Source: Melioribacteraceae bacterium (GTDB taxonomy: Bacteria > Bacteroidota > Ignavibacteria > Ignavibacteriales > Melioribacteraceae). Taken from it: DNA of 64,000 nt. The stretch lies in assembly GCA_021740785.1 (NCBI GenBank), contig JAIOZI010000002.1:47680-111679 (forward strand), in the 5' to 3' direction. Of this stretch, positions 27,997-37,441 are shown piece by piece; position 1 is the first letter of the stretch; each line of letters starts with the position of its first letter. The notes under the pieces were generated by a model that was given only the letters and a program-made list of their open reading frames with translations, was not told where the DNA came from and made no database searches. A program made the position numbers and the translations under genes.

Positions 27997-28788
27997 ATGT
28001 CGTATAAATTTATCAAGTACGTTTTCCAAGATGGTGTTGCAATTATTAAGCTAAACCGACCTGATGTGATGAATTGTTTTAATTCCCCCATGGCAAGAGA
28101 AATTCAAGATGCGCTTAGAATTTCAAAGGATGATAAGGAAGTAAGATCGATATTAATTACCGGGGAAGGAAAAGCATTTTGTGCAGGACAGGATCTTGTA
28201 GAGGTATTAAACGAAGATAAATCGCCGAATGATGAAATTGGAATAATTGTAAGAGAGAATTACAATCCTATCATACGTTTACTGCGCGAAATTGAAAAGC
28301 CGATAGTATGCGGTGTAAACGGTGTTGCAGCAGGTGCGGGCGCAAATATTGCATTAGCATGTGATATTGTTTTCGCTTCAAAGAATGCATCGTTTCTGCA
28401 GGCATTTTCAAAAATAGGTTTAATTCCCGACAGCGGCGGCACATTTTTTCTTCCTAAATTAGTTGGTCTTCCGCGTGCTGCAGCAATGGCAATGTTGAAT
28501 GATAAAATTACAGCTGAAAATGCTGAGGTTTACGGGATGATTTATAAGACTGTCGAACATGAAGAACTTTACAACGAGGCTTTGAACTCCGCATTATATT
28601 TAGCTAAACAACCGACGAAAGCATTGGGATTAACGAAGAGATTATTTAACAAATCCTTTGAGAATAATCTGGAAGAGCAGTTGAAATTAGAAGAAGAATT
28701 ACAATCTGTTGCCGGTAAATCTTATGATTATAAGGAAGGTGTGAAAGCATTTTTGGAAAAACGCTCCCCGGTATTCAAAGGGGAATAA
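27997..28788 (+). CDS. paaG: Enoyl-CoA hydratase/isomerase, PaaG-like
   Basis: A crotonase-fold protein of 263 aa, most like the isomerase that turns ring-1,2-epoxyphenylacetyl-CoA into the oxepin form, or the related ring hydratase. It has the oxyanion-hole block GKAFCAGQDLVEV (~residues 60-72), the CoA-binding GVAAGAGANIALACD, and the active-site loop LIPDSGGTFFLP characteristic of PaaG. The five genes of the lower phenylacetate pathway lie about 28 kb away, which supports but does not prove this role. ACGGAGAT precedes the ATG. The next gene (amidohydrolase) starts 12 bp after its stop. Confidence 0.85.
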   Translation: MSYKFIKYVFQDGVAIIKLNRPDVMNCFNSPMAREIQDALRISKDDKEVRSILITGEGKAFCAGQDLVEVLNEDKSPNDEIGIIVRENYNPIIRLLREIEKPIVCGVNGVAAGAGANIALACDIVFASKNASFLQAFSKIGLIPDSGGTFFLPKLVGLPRAAAMAMLNDKITAENAEVYGMIYKTVEHEELYNEALNSALYLAKQPTKALGLTKRLFNKSFENNLEEQLKLEEELQSVAGKSYDYKEGVKAFLEKRSPVFKGE

Positions 28789-28800
28789 ATCGGGACTAAA

Positions 28801-30519
28801 ATGAAAAAAAGAATTCTACTATTTGGTTTTGTATTCACAATAATGATTTTTTTTAGCGGCTGTTCTGAAGACATCCGCAAAGCTGATCTAGTTTTGATGA
28901 ATGGTGACATTTATACTGTTGATGAATCAATTCCATCTGCCGAGGCTATTGCGGTTAATAATGATTCAATAAAATTTGTCGGCTCAAACAATGAAGTTAA
29001 AAAGTACATCGGTGATAAAACCGAAGTAATTGATCTTAATGGAAAATTTGTGATGCCGGGATTTATTGAGAGTCATGCGCACTTTATGGGTCTTGGTAAA
29101 TCTAAAATGATATTGGATTTAAAAGGCACAACAAATTACGATGAATTGGTTTCGCAGGTAGCAATTGCTGCCGAGAATACTCTGCCGGGTGAATGGATTT
29201 TAGGCAGAGGCTGGCATCAGGAAAAATGGGACCCGGTGCCTTCGCCCAATGTAAAAGGATATCCTGTTCACACCGCACTTAGTAAAGCTTCACCGCTGAA
29301 TCCTGTGATTCTTACACATGCAAGCGGACACGCAATACTAGTAAATGCTAAAGCGATGGAACTTGCCGGGGTTACTGAAGACACTCCCGATCCGGATGGC
29401 GGTGTAATTGTTCGCGACAGCTTGGGAAATCCAGCCGGTGTTTTTGAAGAGAATGCCGAACTTCTTATTACAAATGTTTATGATGAATACCGTTCACAAT
29501 TGACTGAAGTACAATTGCTGAATGAGAAAATCCGCCGATTGGAACTTGCTGCTCTTGAGTCACTTCAGAATGGAATTACAACCTTCCACGATGCCGGTGA
29601 AACATTTAATGATATTGATCTAATAAAAAAATTAGTTGATGAAAATAGGATCCCGGTTAGACTTTATGTAATGATCGGTGACACACTCGAAAACATTCTA
29701 GAACGAGGCGCCGATTACAGAATGAGTGGTTACGGAGATAATCATCTTACTGTTCGCTCAATAAAAGAATACATGGATGGAGCTCTTGGTTCACGCGGCG
29801 CGTGGCTGCTCAGTCCATATTCTGATGATTCAACGAACACAGGTTTAAATGTAACTCCGCTTAATGAATTGCGGCAGGTGTATAAATTTGCAATCGAAAA
29901 TGATTTTCAAATTGGAACGCATGCCATTGGTGACCGGGCAAACAGGGTAACTCTTGATTTGTATGAGCGGGTATTCAAAGATCATCCTGAGAAAACTAAT
30001 TTGAGATGGCGAATAGAACATGCACAGCATCTTACTGAAAAAGATATTGATCGGTTCGCTGAATTAAATGTTATTGCTGCAATGCAGGGTGTTCATTGTA
30101 CATCCGATGCGGTATTTGTTAAAAAACGATTGGGATCATGGCGTGCAAAGACGAGTGCGTATGTTTGGAGGGATTTAATTGAAAATGGTGTTATGATTTG
30201 CAACGGTACCGATGCCCCGGTTGAAAGTGTTAGCCCAATTGAAAATTTCTGCGCAACTGTGACAAGAAAATTGGCTGACGGCACCGAGTTTTACCCGGAG
30301 CAGAAAATGACACGTGAAGAAGCTATAAAAAGTTACACGATCAACGGCGCGTATGCAGGTTTCGAGGAGGATATTAAAGGTTCGATAACCGTCAATAAAT
30401 TAGCAGATTTTGTAGTACTCTCTAATAATTTACTTACCGTTAGTGATTCTCAAATAAATAATACGAAAGTACTTTACACGATTATCGGCGGAGAGGTTAA
30501 ATATCAGTCTGTGAAATAG
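28801..30519 (+). CDS. Lipoprotein amidohydrolase, YtcJ-like
   Basis: The 572-aa protein has a lipoprotein signal peptide with lipobox FFSGCSE, so it is envelope-anchored. It belongs to the metal-dependent amidohydrolase family 3 (YtcJ-type). The N-terminal composite domain includes KADLVLMNGDIYTVDE. Metal ligands lie in GFIESHAHFMG (HxH, ~residues 93-95), QIGTHAIGDRANR and RWRIEHAQHL, and the last part has CNGTDAPVE. The substrate is unknown; relatives hydrolyse N-substituted formamides or similar amides. It is 12 bp after paaG. Confidence 0.88.
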   Translation: MKKRILLFGFVFTIMIFFSGCSEDIRKADLVLMNGDIYTVDESIPSAEAIAVNNDSIKFVGSNNEVKKYIGDKTEVIDLNGKFVMPGFIESHAHFMGLGKSKMILDLKGTTNYDELVSQVAIAAENTLPGEWILGRGWHQEKWDPVPSPNVKGYPVHTALSKASPLNPVILTHASGHAILVNAKAMELAGVTEDTPDPDGGVIVRDSLGNPAGVFEENAELLITNVYDEYRSQLTEVQLLNEKIRRLELAALESLQNGITTFHDAGETFNDIDLIKKLVDENRIPVRLYVMIGDTLENILERGADYRMSGYGDNHLTVRSIKEYMDGALGSRGAWLLSPYSDDSTNTGLNVTPLNELRQVYKFAIENDFQIGTHAIGDRANRVTLDLYERVFKDHPEKTNLRWRIEHAQHLTEKDIDRFAELNVIAAMQGVHCTSDAVFVKKRLGSWRAKTSAYVWRDLIENGVMICNGTDAPVESVSPIENFCATVTRKLADGTEFYPEQKMTREEAIKSYTINGAYAGFEEDIKGSITVNKLADFVVLSNNLLTVSDSQINNTKVLYTIIGGEVKYQSVK

Positions 30520-30576
30520 ACTTAACACTGGTGCCTCTTTTTATTTGTTAACGTCTTTTGGCAAGAAAAGGAAAAT

Positions 30577-31119
30577 ATGCAGACATACATTGCGTTGTTC
30601 AGAGCGATTAATGTTACGGGACATAACCTTTTACCAATGAAAGAATTGAAAGCATTACTTGAAAATCTTGGTGCAGAAAACGTAAAAACCTATATCCAAA
30701 GCGGTAATGTTTTGATAAAGCACAATGAGAAGAATAAAACTATGCTGGCTGATAAGATTAAATCGGCAGTAAAAAAGAAGTACGGATTTGAACCAAAAGT
30801 TTTATTGTTCAAGAAAAAAGAAATTGAAAAGGCTTATAAGTCAAATCCGTTTCCCGGGGGCGAAGAAAATCCGAAAACTTTACATGCATTTTTCCTTACC
30901 CAAAAACCGGGGAATCCAAATTTTACCAAGATGGATGAAATCAAATTAAGTACAGAACAATTCAAATTGATCGATAACATTTTATATTTTTATGCCCCTG
31001 ATGGTGTGGGCAGATCGAAGCTTGCTGCACGTATCGAGAAGTTACTTGGTGTAGCTGCAACCGGACGTAACTGGCGGACGGTTCAGAAGCTGGTGGAAAT
31101 GGTTAATGAAGCAAACTAA
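30577..31119 (+). CDS. DUF1697 family protein
   Basis: A 180-aa cytoplasmic protein of the DUF1697 family. Conserved parts are YIALFRAINVTGHNLLPMKE at the N-terminus, NVKTYIQSGNVLI, and the end block VGRSKLAARIEKLLGVAATG followed by RNWRTVQKLVEM. The family is widespread but has no established function. AAGGAAAA precedes the ATG. Confidence 0.92.
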   Translation: MQTYIALFRAINVTGHNLLPMKELKALLENLGAENVKTYIQSGNVLIKHNEKNKTMLADKIKSAVKKKYGFEPKVLLFKKKEIEKAYKSNPFPGGEENPKTLHAFFLTQKPGNPNFTKMDEIKLSTEQFKLIDNILYFYAPDGVGRSKLAARIEKLLGVAATGRNWRTVQKLVEMVNEAN

Positions 31120-31144
31120 TGTAATTATTTTAATCGAGAGACTT

Positions 31145-32092
31145 ATGAAAAATTATAAATCTATTTTACTACTGATTTTACTTTCTACTTTTACTTTTGC
31201 TCAAAATCAAAAATATATTGCTGTAACATTTGACGATCTGCCGTTTCAGCACAGCAGGGCATATTCATCAGAAGAGCTGGTGGGGTTCAGCCGGCAGCTT
31301 ATCAATAATATAAATATGTCAAGTATTCAAGCGGTTGGATTTGTAAATGAAGACAAACTCTACAACGAAGAAGAAATTGATACGTTGAAATTGAGCATTT
31401 TGAAAATGTGGCTTGATGCCGGATTGGAATTGGGCAATCATACTTTCTCTCACATGAATATAAACTCAGTTGATTTTGAGGATTATAAAAACGATATAAT
31501 AAAAGGTGCAAAGATAACGAAAGCTTTGGCGGAAGAACGTAATATGAAGTATGAGTATTTTCGTCATCCATATTTGCGAAGCGGCGAAACAGAAACCGTG
31601 ATGCTTGCATTAAAAGAATTTCTTAAAGAGAATAATTACAAAACAGCGCCTGTTACTATTGATAATTCCGAATGGATATTTGCAGGTGCATTTAATAAAG
31701 CATTCAAATCCAATGATACAGAACTGATGGCTAAATTAGGAAGTGATTATGTAGAATATATGATTAGAAAAATCGAGTATTACGAAGACCAGTCGCAAAA
31801 ATTATTCGGCAGGAATATTAAACACGTTCTTTTAGTGCATGCAAACCTGCTTAATGCTAAATATTTTGATAATCTTGCTGCGGCTGTTAAGAATAAGGGA
31901 TATGAATTTATATCACTCGACGAAGCGCTTACAGATGAAGCTTATCAATCCGAAAATAATTTTGTGGGGCGTTATGGACCTTCATGGATACACAGGTGGG
32001 CACTCACAAAGGGAGTTGATAAATCTTTCTTCGAAGGTGAACCCACCACCCCAAAATATGTAATGGAGTATGCGGGTATCGATTATGAATGA
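31145..32092 (+). CDS. Secreted NodB-type polysaccharide deacetylase
   Basis: The 315-aa protein has a signal peptide (KNYKSILLLILLSTFTFAQ), so the ATG at 31145 is preferred to the in-frame ATG 39 bp upstream. The NodB core shows VTFDDLPF (catalytic/metal Asp pair, ~residues 25-32), the metal-binding NHTFSHMNI, FRHPYLRSGET, and a late VLLVHANLLNAKYFD. Family members remove acetyl groups from chitin, peptidoglycan or related sugars. The substrate is unknown. The C-terminal WIHRWALTKG tail occurs in many deacetylases of this group. Confidence 0.88.
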   Translation: MKNYKSILLLILLSTFTFAQNQKYIAVTFDDLPFQHSRAYSSEELVGFSRQLINNINMSSIQAVGFVNEDKLYNEEEIDTLKLSILKMWLDAGLELGNHTFSHMNINSVDFEDYKNDIIKGAKITKALAEERNMKYEYFRHPYLRSGETETVMLALKEFLKENNYKTAPVTIDNSEWIFAGAFNKAFKSNDTELMAKLGSDYVEYMIRKIEYYEDQSQKLFGRNIKHVLLVHANLLNAKYFDNLAAAVKNKGYEFISLDEALTDEAYQSENNFVGRYGPSWIHRWALTKGVDKSFFEGEPTTPKYVMEYAGIDYE

Positions 32093-32094
32093 AT

Positions 32095-33309
32095 TTAGCC
32101 GTTTTCTAAAATCCATTTCCATACAGGTGTTATTTCTATGTGTCGATTATCCTTTTTAAATTCATCGCTCTGATTATAAGTAATAATTTGTCCTTGCTTT
32201 AAATCAAAGAATTCCATTGCTGAGAGTAAACCCTTTATCTCTCTATTTTTGTTTTCTTCGTTCAATTCCCAGCATACTTGTATTGCTGACCCAAGCTTTC
32301 TACTTTTCGAAACAACGAAATCACATTCGTTCCCGTCAGTAAAATAGTAAATTGAATTCTCTGCTTTTCTGAGATTTAAATAAACAATATTTTCTAACAC
32401 TCTTCCTTTATCTTCACTAAATGAAACGCTGTTCGCTTTTATTAATCCGGGGTCAATTGCGTAAACCTTTTTCGGTGCAACAACCTGTTTTTGATAAGAG
32501 TAGTTAAATTTTGGAACGGTGAAAAATAGGTAACTGTCCTCAAAGTAACTTATGTAGTTTATTATACTGTTTGTAGATCCAACTCCAAATATATTTTTTA
32601 GTTTATGATAAGAAAACTCCTTTCCAACGTTGGATATCAAATACAGAGCCAAATCCTTTATTACTCTTGTATTCCTTAGTCCATATCTTACCGAAATATC
32701 TCTGGTGATTATATCGTTCAATAATTCCTGCAGAATTCTTATATCTCGAAATTTTAGAAATTCCGGAAATCCGCCCATGTTAAAATATTTTTCAAATGAA
32801 TTGGACGAAGCTTTCAATTTCATAAAGCTCAAGAACTCGCTGAATGAAAACGGAAGTAGTTCATGTCGTAAATGTCTCCCGGTTAATTTTGTTCCCAATT
32901 CTTTGCTCAGCAAGGACGCATTTGAACCTGTAACAAACACCTTTTTATTTCTATTTAGCAATTGGCGAATCAGCAGTTCCCATTTTTCCACATTTTGAAT
33001 TTCATCAAAGAAAAAATAGTCTGAAGCATTTGTATCAGAAAAGACCTGTATTAGTTTATCGAAGTCGGAAATCTCAAAATACAAAGCTCGCGGGTCTTCA
33101 AAATTAAAATAGTTATATTTGCTAACCCTGGATATAACTTGATGCATAAGAGTGCTTTTTCCGCATCTTCTTATGCCGCTTAATATAATAGCATGATTTG
33201 TTTTTAATGAAACATTTTTAAGAAAATCTCTTTCTATTCCCGTATCTAGCTTTTCGAGGTTTTCTTTTTGGGATAGGACGATTTTATTTAATTCATTAAT
33301 TAATATCAT
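32095..33309 (-). CDS. AAA ATPase with DUF4143 domain
   Basis: A 404-aa protein with Walker A GIRRCGKST (~residues 45-53) and Walker B YFFFDEIQNV. These are followed by the family motif LTGRHLRHELLPFSFSEFL and a C-terminal DUF4143 region that ends in a nuclease-like fold (NECDFVVSKSRK, AIQVCWELNEE). This large family is common and patchily distributed in Bacteroidota; its cellular role is not established. I chose the ATG at 33309; a GTG lies 9 bp upstream. The promoter region contains a 23-bp tandem repeat. It converges with the deacetylase with only 2 bp between stops. Confidence 0.9.
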   Translation of the reverse strand: MILINELNKIVLSQKENLEKLDTGIERDFLKNVSLKTNHAIILSGIRRCGKSTLMHQVISRVSKYNYFNFEDPRALYFEISDFDKLIQVFSDTNASDYFFFDEIQNVEKWELLIRQLLNRNKKVFVTGSNASLLSKELGTKLTGRHLRHELLPFSFSEFLSFMKLKASSNSFEKYFNMGGFPEFLKFRDIRILQELLNDIITRDISVRYGLRNTRVIKDLALYLISNVGKEFSYHKLKNIFGVGSTNSIINYISYFEDSYLFFTVPKFNYSYQKQVVAPKKVYAIDPGLIKANSVSFSEDKGRVLENIVYLNLRKAENSIYYFTDGNECDFVVSKSRKLGSAIQVCWELNEENKNREIKGLLSAMEFFDLKQGQIITYNQSDEFKKDNRHIEITPVWKWILENG

Positions 33310-33316
33310 TTCGGAC

Positions 33317-33382
33317 ACTGTTCATTACTAATATACAAAACTGTTTATTACTAATATACAAAACTGTTCATTACAAATGAAC
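33317..33382. repeat. 23-bp tandem repeat and palindrome in a divergent promoter region
   Basis: A 23-bp unit starting ACTGTTCATTACTAATATAC occurs at 33317-33339 and 33340-33362, with a third partial copy from 33363. The last copy merges into GTTCAT-N5-ATGAAC (33366-33382). It fills the spacer between the minus-strand ATPase and the plus-strand PLP enzyme, so it may be a regulatory site. Confidence 0.75.
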
Positions 33383-33389
33383 AATATTT

Positions 33390-34313
33390 ATGAAAAATAT
33401 TGATATAAAAAAGTCGGTAACACAAAAGGTTGTTTTACCTAATGCCAATAAGTATATAAGCGTCTATATTCAGCGGGAAGATCTGATTCACCCGTATGTG
33501 AACGGGAATAAATATTACAAGTTGAAATACAATCTCGAAAAAGCAAAAGATGAAAAAATAGCCACACTATTAACATTCGGGGGAGCATATTCAAATCATA
33601 TTTACGCAACTGCGGCTGCTGCAAAAATATCCGGATTTAAGTCAATTGGAATAATTCGAGGTGAAGAATACCAGCCTCTCAATTCAACACTTCAATTTGC
33701 AGTTAGCAACGGGATGAAACTGTATTATCTTGATAGGAAAACTTACAGGAGAAGAACCGACCCTGAGTTTAGAGAAGAAATCGCAAAGAAATTTGGTAGG
33801 GTTTACATCGTTCCCGAAGGCGGTACAAATGAACTGGCTGTAAAAGGAGCTGCTGAAATAATTGATAATATTGATGTCGAATATGATTATTTATGCACTG
33901 CAGTGGGCTCCGGCGGAACAATTGCCGGGTTAATTGCAGGATCGGATGGTAAGAGGAAGATCATCGGATTCCCGGCTATAAAAAACGGCGGCTATCTCGC
34001 TGATGATATCAGGCAATTACTGAAAAAAGCTGAGATTAAGGATGAAGGAAATTGGTCTTTGCAAACGAATTATCATTTAGGAGGATTTGCAAAACTTAAA
34101 ATTGAACAGCTCGACTTCATAAAAGAATTCGTAAATATAAATAATGTCCCCCTCGATTTTATTTACACATCAAAAATGTTGTATGGTATAAATAATCTAA
34201 TTGAAAAAGAATACTTTGAAGAAGGTTCGCGAATCGTTGCAATCCATACCGGCGGTCTGCAGGGTAACCTGGGAATGAAAGAAAAAGTGAGTCGTGTTCT
34301 CGAACATTATTGA
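33390..34313 (+). CDS. ACC deaminase / D-cysteine desulfhydrase family PLP enzyme
   Basis: The 307-aa protein is a fold-type II PLP enzyme. The PLP-lysine lies in the block VNGNKYYKLKYNLEKA (~residue 40), followed by TFGGAYSNHIYATAAAA, the phosphate-site VGSGGTIAGLIAG and the late IHTGGLQGNLGM. Members deaminate 1-aminocyclopropane-1-carboxylate or remove sulphide from D-cysteine. The two cannot be separated here; D-cysteine desulfhydrase-like activity is more usual outside plant-associated bacteria. No coupled genes are adjacent. Confidence 0.88.
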   Translation: MKNIDIKKSVTQKVVLPNANKYISVYIQREDLIHPYVNGNKYYKLKYNLEKAKDEKIATLLTFGGAYSNHIYATAAAAKISGFKSIGIIRGEEYQPLNSTLQFAVSNGMKLYYLDRKTYRRRTDPEFREEIAKKFGRVYIVPEGGTNELAVKGAAEIIDNIDVEYDYLCTAVGSGGTIAGLIAGSDGKRKIIGFPAIKNGGYLADDIRQLLKKAEIKDEGNWSLQTNYHLGGFAKLKIEQLDFIKEFVNINNVPLDFIYTSKMLYGINNLIEKEYFEEGSRIVAIHTGGLQGNLGMKEKVSRVLEHY

Positions 34314-34385
34314 TCATCATCGCAAATAGAAATTTTCTATCTGCTGATTTATTAAACTTCCAAACCGATAACCCGTTTCACATTT

Positions 34386-36593
34386 TCAATCGTTTATTAT
34401 AATCGACTTTGAAATTACATCCCGGGAATTACCGCCAATTGATATGGTAAATTCACCGGGTTCTACTAATTTATCCATATCAATATTGTAAAATGAAAGT
34501 TTGTCAGGGGTAATTACAAATTTAATTTTTTTCGTTTCCCCGGGTTTGATCAGTACTTTAGTAAAATCTTTCAATTCTTTTACAGGCCGGGTTATGCTTG
34601 CAAATTTATCCGTGATGTATAATTGAATAACTTCTTCACCATCTATTAACCCAGTATTCCGAACTGTTACAGACACTTCAATTATTTCATCAGAATTATA
34701 GTTCCTTTTTGATGTAGTTATTTCGGAATATTCGAAATCAGTGTAACTCAGTCCGTACCCAAAAGGGTAAAGCGGAGTAATATCAACATCAAGATATTTT
34801 GCAGTATACTTGTCATTTCCATTAAAAGGTCTTCCGGTACTTTTGTGAGAATAGTAAATTGGAATTTGTCCAACATTCCTCGGGAAGGTCACCGGCAGTT
34901 TGCCTGACGGATTATAATCACCGAATAAAACTTGGGCAAGGGCATTTCCTGTTTGGTCACCCAGGAACCAGGTTTCCAGAACAGCGGGAACATTTTCATC
35001 CAGCCAGGGAATAGTCAACGGTCTTCCGTTCATTAGAACCACAACAACCGGGGTGCCTGTTTTAATAATTTCTTTTACCAAATCAAGCTGCACGCCGGGG
35101 ATATCGATATTGGTCCTGCTGGCAGCTTCGCCGCTCATCTCGCGTGTTTCTCCTATCACCATTATTACTACATCCGAAGATTTGGCTGCCGTTATTGCCC
35201 TGTCAAACTCCGCTCTATCATTGCCTTCTACGTTACAGCCTTTGATAAATTCTACCTCAGTTTTCTTCGAAGCATAATTTTTAATCCCATCTAATGGGGT
35301 AACTACATTTTCTAAAATGGGAGCTGTATTCCACGGACCCAAAGGATGGTGAGGGTTATCAGCTAGTTCGCCGATCACCGTAATTTTTTGCAAATGCTTT
35401 TTAAGAGGCAGAAGATTATTTTCATTCTTTAATAGAACAATTGATTCTCTTGCCAATCGCAGAGCCGTATTCTTACGTTCACTAAACGAAGGCATATTAC
35501 TTTTATAAAAATCTTTATCAACGTAAGGGTTTTCAAACAAACCCAGCCTGTGTTTAACTCGTAAAACTCTTCTCACGGATTCATTCAAAATTTTTTCGGA
35601 AATAATTTTATTCTTGATCAACGAATCAAGATGAGGAGCATAAACACTCCATTTCATATCATCACCAGCCATATCCATATCAACCCCGGCAGTGAGGGCT
35701 TTGGCAGCTGCTTCGGCTTTATTCCGTGCAAAACGGTGTTTGACCAATTCCGGGATTGAATTATAATCGCTTATTACAAGACCGTCAAAATTCCATTCGT
35801 TGCGTAAAATTTCAGTTAACGTAAAATAATTTGCAGAAGCCGGAATTCCGTTCAGATCATTAAAAGCGCTCATTATTGATACAACGCCAACATCAACTGA
35901 AGCTTTGAAGGGCGGAAGGTAAATTTCGCGTAATGTTCTTTCGGAAATATCAACGGTGTTATAATCTTTGCCTCCTTCAGCCGCTCCGTAAGCAACGAAA
36001 TGTTTTGCGCATGCTCCGATTGATGATTTTGATTTCAAGTCATTACCTTGAAAACCTTTTATACGAGCTTCTGCGATTACGCTTCCAAGATAAACATCTT
36101 CACCCGAGCCTTCAGCAATTCGCCCCCATCGCGGATCACGCGCTATATCTACCATCGGTGCAAAGGTTAAATGTGTTCCGTTTGATGCAGCTTCGATGGC
36201 GGCAATTCTGCAAGCTTCTTCGATTAATCCGGGATTCCAGCTTGATGCTTCGGCTAATGGAATCGGGAAGGTTGTATTGTAACCGTGAATAACATCGTTT
36301 GTGAATAACAGCGGGATACCTAGTCTTGATTCCTCAACCGCAATATGCTGAAGCTCGTTTGCAATGTCTGCATCTTTAATGCCGAGTATAGAACTTACAT
36401 TTCCGTTACTCAGCATCTTTTCTGTAACGCTATTCGGGGTAACCAACTCAACCAGTTGTCCGATCTTTTCCTCTAAGGTCATTCTATTTAATAAAGAATC
36501 TACGAACCGATTTTCTTTATTTTCCTGTGCGATTAAAGATGATGTGAACACAAATAAAACAGCGGCGAAATAAATTATAATGTGATTCTTCAT
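34386..36593 (-). CDS. bglX: GH3 beta-glucosidase, exported
   Basis: A 735-aa glycoside hydrolase family 3 enzyme with a signal peptide (KNHIIIYFAAVLFVFTSSLIAQ), likely periplasmic. The order is BglX-like: N-terminal barrel with APMVDIARDPRWGR and CAKHFVAYGAAEGG, the nucleophile Asp in LVISDYNS (~residue 272), the alpha/beta sandwich with VIMVIGETREMSGEA, and a C-terminal fibronectin-like domain. In Bacteroides a GH3 next to a GH144 endo-glucanase hydrolyses beta-1,2-linked oligoglucosides; the same pairing here suggests that role. It is the last gene of the glycan locus, 32 bp after the permease. I chose ATG 36593; a TTG at 36629 overlaps the permease stop. Confidence 0.92.
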   Translation of the reverse strand: MKNHIIIYFAAVLFVFTSSLIAQENKENRFVDSLLNRMTLEEKIGQLVELVTPNSVTEKMLSNGNVSSILGIKDADIANELQHIAVEESRLGIPLLFTNDVIHGYNTTFPIPLAEASSWNPGLIEEACRIAAIEAASNGTHLTFAPMVDIARDPRWGRIAEGSGEDVYLGSVIAEARIKGFQGNDLKSKSSIGACAKHFVAYGAAEGGKDYNTVDISERTLREIYLPPFKASVDVGVVSIMSAFNDLNGIPASANYFTLTEILRNEWNFDGLVISDYNSIPELVKHRFARNKAEAAAKALTAGVDMDMAGDDMKWSVYAPHLDSLIKNKIISEKILNESVRRVLRVKHRLGLFENPYVDKDFYKSNMPSFSERKNTALRLARESIVLLKNENNLLPLKKHLQKITVIGELADNPHHPLGPWNTAPILENVVTPLDGIKNYASKKTEVEFIKGCNVEGNDRAEFDRAITAAKSSDVVIMVIGETREMSGEAASRTNIDIPGVQLDLVKEIIKTGTPVVVVLMNGRPLTIPWLDENVPAVLETWFLGDQTGNALAQVLFGDYNPSGKLPVTFPRNVGQIPIYYSHKSTGRPFNGNDKYTAKYLDVDITPLYPFGYGLSYTDFEYSEITTSKRNYNSDEIIEVSVTVRNTGLIDGEEVIQLYITDKFASITRPVKELKDFTKVLIKPGETKKIKFVITPDKLSFYNIDMDKLVEPGEFTISIGGNSRDVISKSIIIND

Positions 36594-36625
36594 ATTGATC
36601 TCTGTAATTAGATTATTGAAATTTC

Positions 36626-37441
36626 TCAACCTTTGACGCTTCCCATCATAATTCCCTTGATGTAATATTTTTGAAGCGCAAGAAAAACTATTATTACCGG
36701 TATGATTGTAACTACCGAACCTGCCATCATCAACTCGGGATCTTTGGAATGTTCCCCCATTAGGTTCGCTAGAGCTACCGGCATAGTGTACATTGAATTA
36801 TCTGTTAATGCAATCAGAGGCCAGAGGAAATCATTCCATGTTCCCATAAAAGTAAAAATAGCAAGAGTTACGAGTATCGGCATTGCAAGCGGTAAAATTA
36901 TACTTCTGTAAATTCTAAAATCACTCGCCCCGTCTATTTTTGCGGATTCTATTAAACTATCCGGTATTGATAAAACATACTGCCTTATTAAAAAAATGCC
37001 GAAAATATTTGCCATACCGGGAATGATTACCGCCATGTATGTATTAATTAATCCGACCGATTTGAGCATCAAAAACAATGGAAGCATGGTTACCTGTGCC
37101 GGAATTATCATTGAACTCAATAACAAATTGAACAATTTATTCTTTCCTTTAAACCGGTATTTGGCGAATGCAAATCCTGCCATAGAATTAAAGAAAAGGG
37201 AAACTGCAGTGACAGTGATAGATAGGAATAAACTGTTAATGAAATTTTTTCCTATATCAAGCCGTTGAAACAGCACCTCGTATTGTGTGAGTGTAAATAT
37301 GTCGGGGATAAAACGAGGCGGATAAACATTAGCATGACCGTCATACATGAAACTTGCGGAAAGCATCCACACAAACGGAGCGAGTGTTATTATTCCGCCG
37401 GTAATTAATATAAAATAAAGTATGACTTTTTTTGACAACAT
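36626..37441 (-). CDS. Sugar ABC transporter permease (MalG type)
   Basis: An inner-membrane permease of 271 aa with six predicted helices. The EAA loop that docks the ATPase reads IESAKIDGASDFRIYRSIILP, and SIPDSLIESAK precedes it. Its start (37441) overlaps the stop of the MalF-type permease by one base (TAATG), so translation is coupled. This decides the start, because the in-frame extension would lie inside the upstream gene. It imports oligosaccharide together with the lipoprotein at 38415. No ATPase gene is in the locus. Confidence 0.93.
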   Translation of the reverse strand: MLSKKVILYFILITGGIITLAPFVWMLSASFMYDGHANVYPPRFIPDIFTLTQYEVLFQRLDIGKNFINSLFLSITVTAVSLFFNSMAGFAFAKYRFKGKNKLFNLLLSSMIIPAQVTMLPLFLMLKSVGLINTYMAVIIPGMANIFGIFLIRQYVLSIPDSLIESAKIDGASDFRIYRSIILPLAMPILVTLAIFTFMGTWNDFLWPLIALTDNSMYTMPVALANLMGEHSKDPELMMAGSVVTIIPVIIVFLALQKYYIKGIMMGSVKG

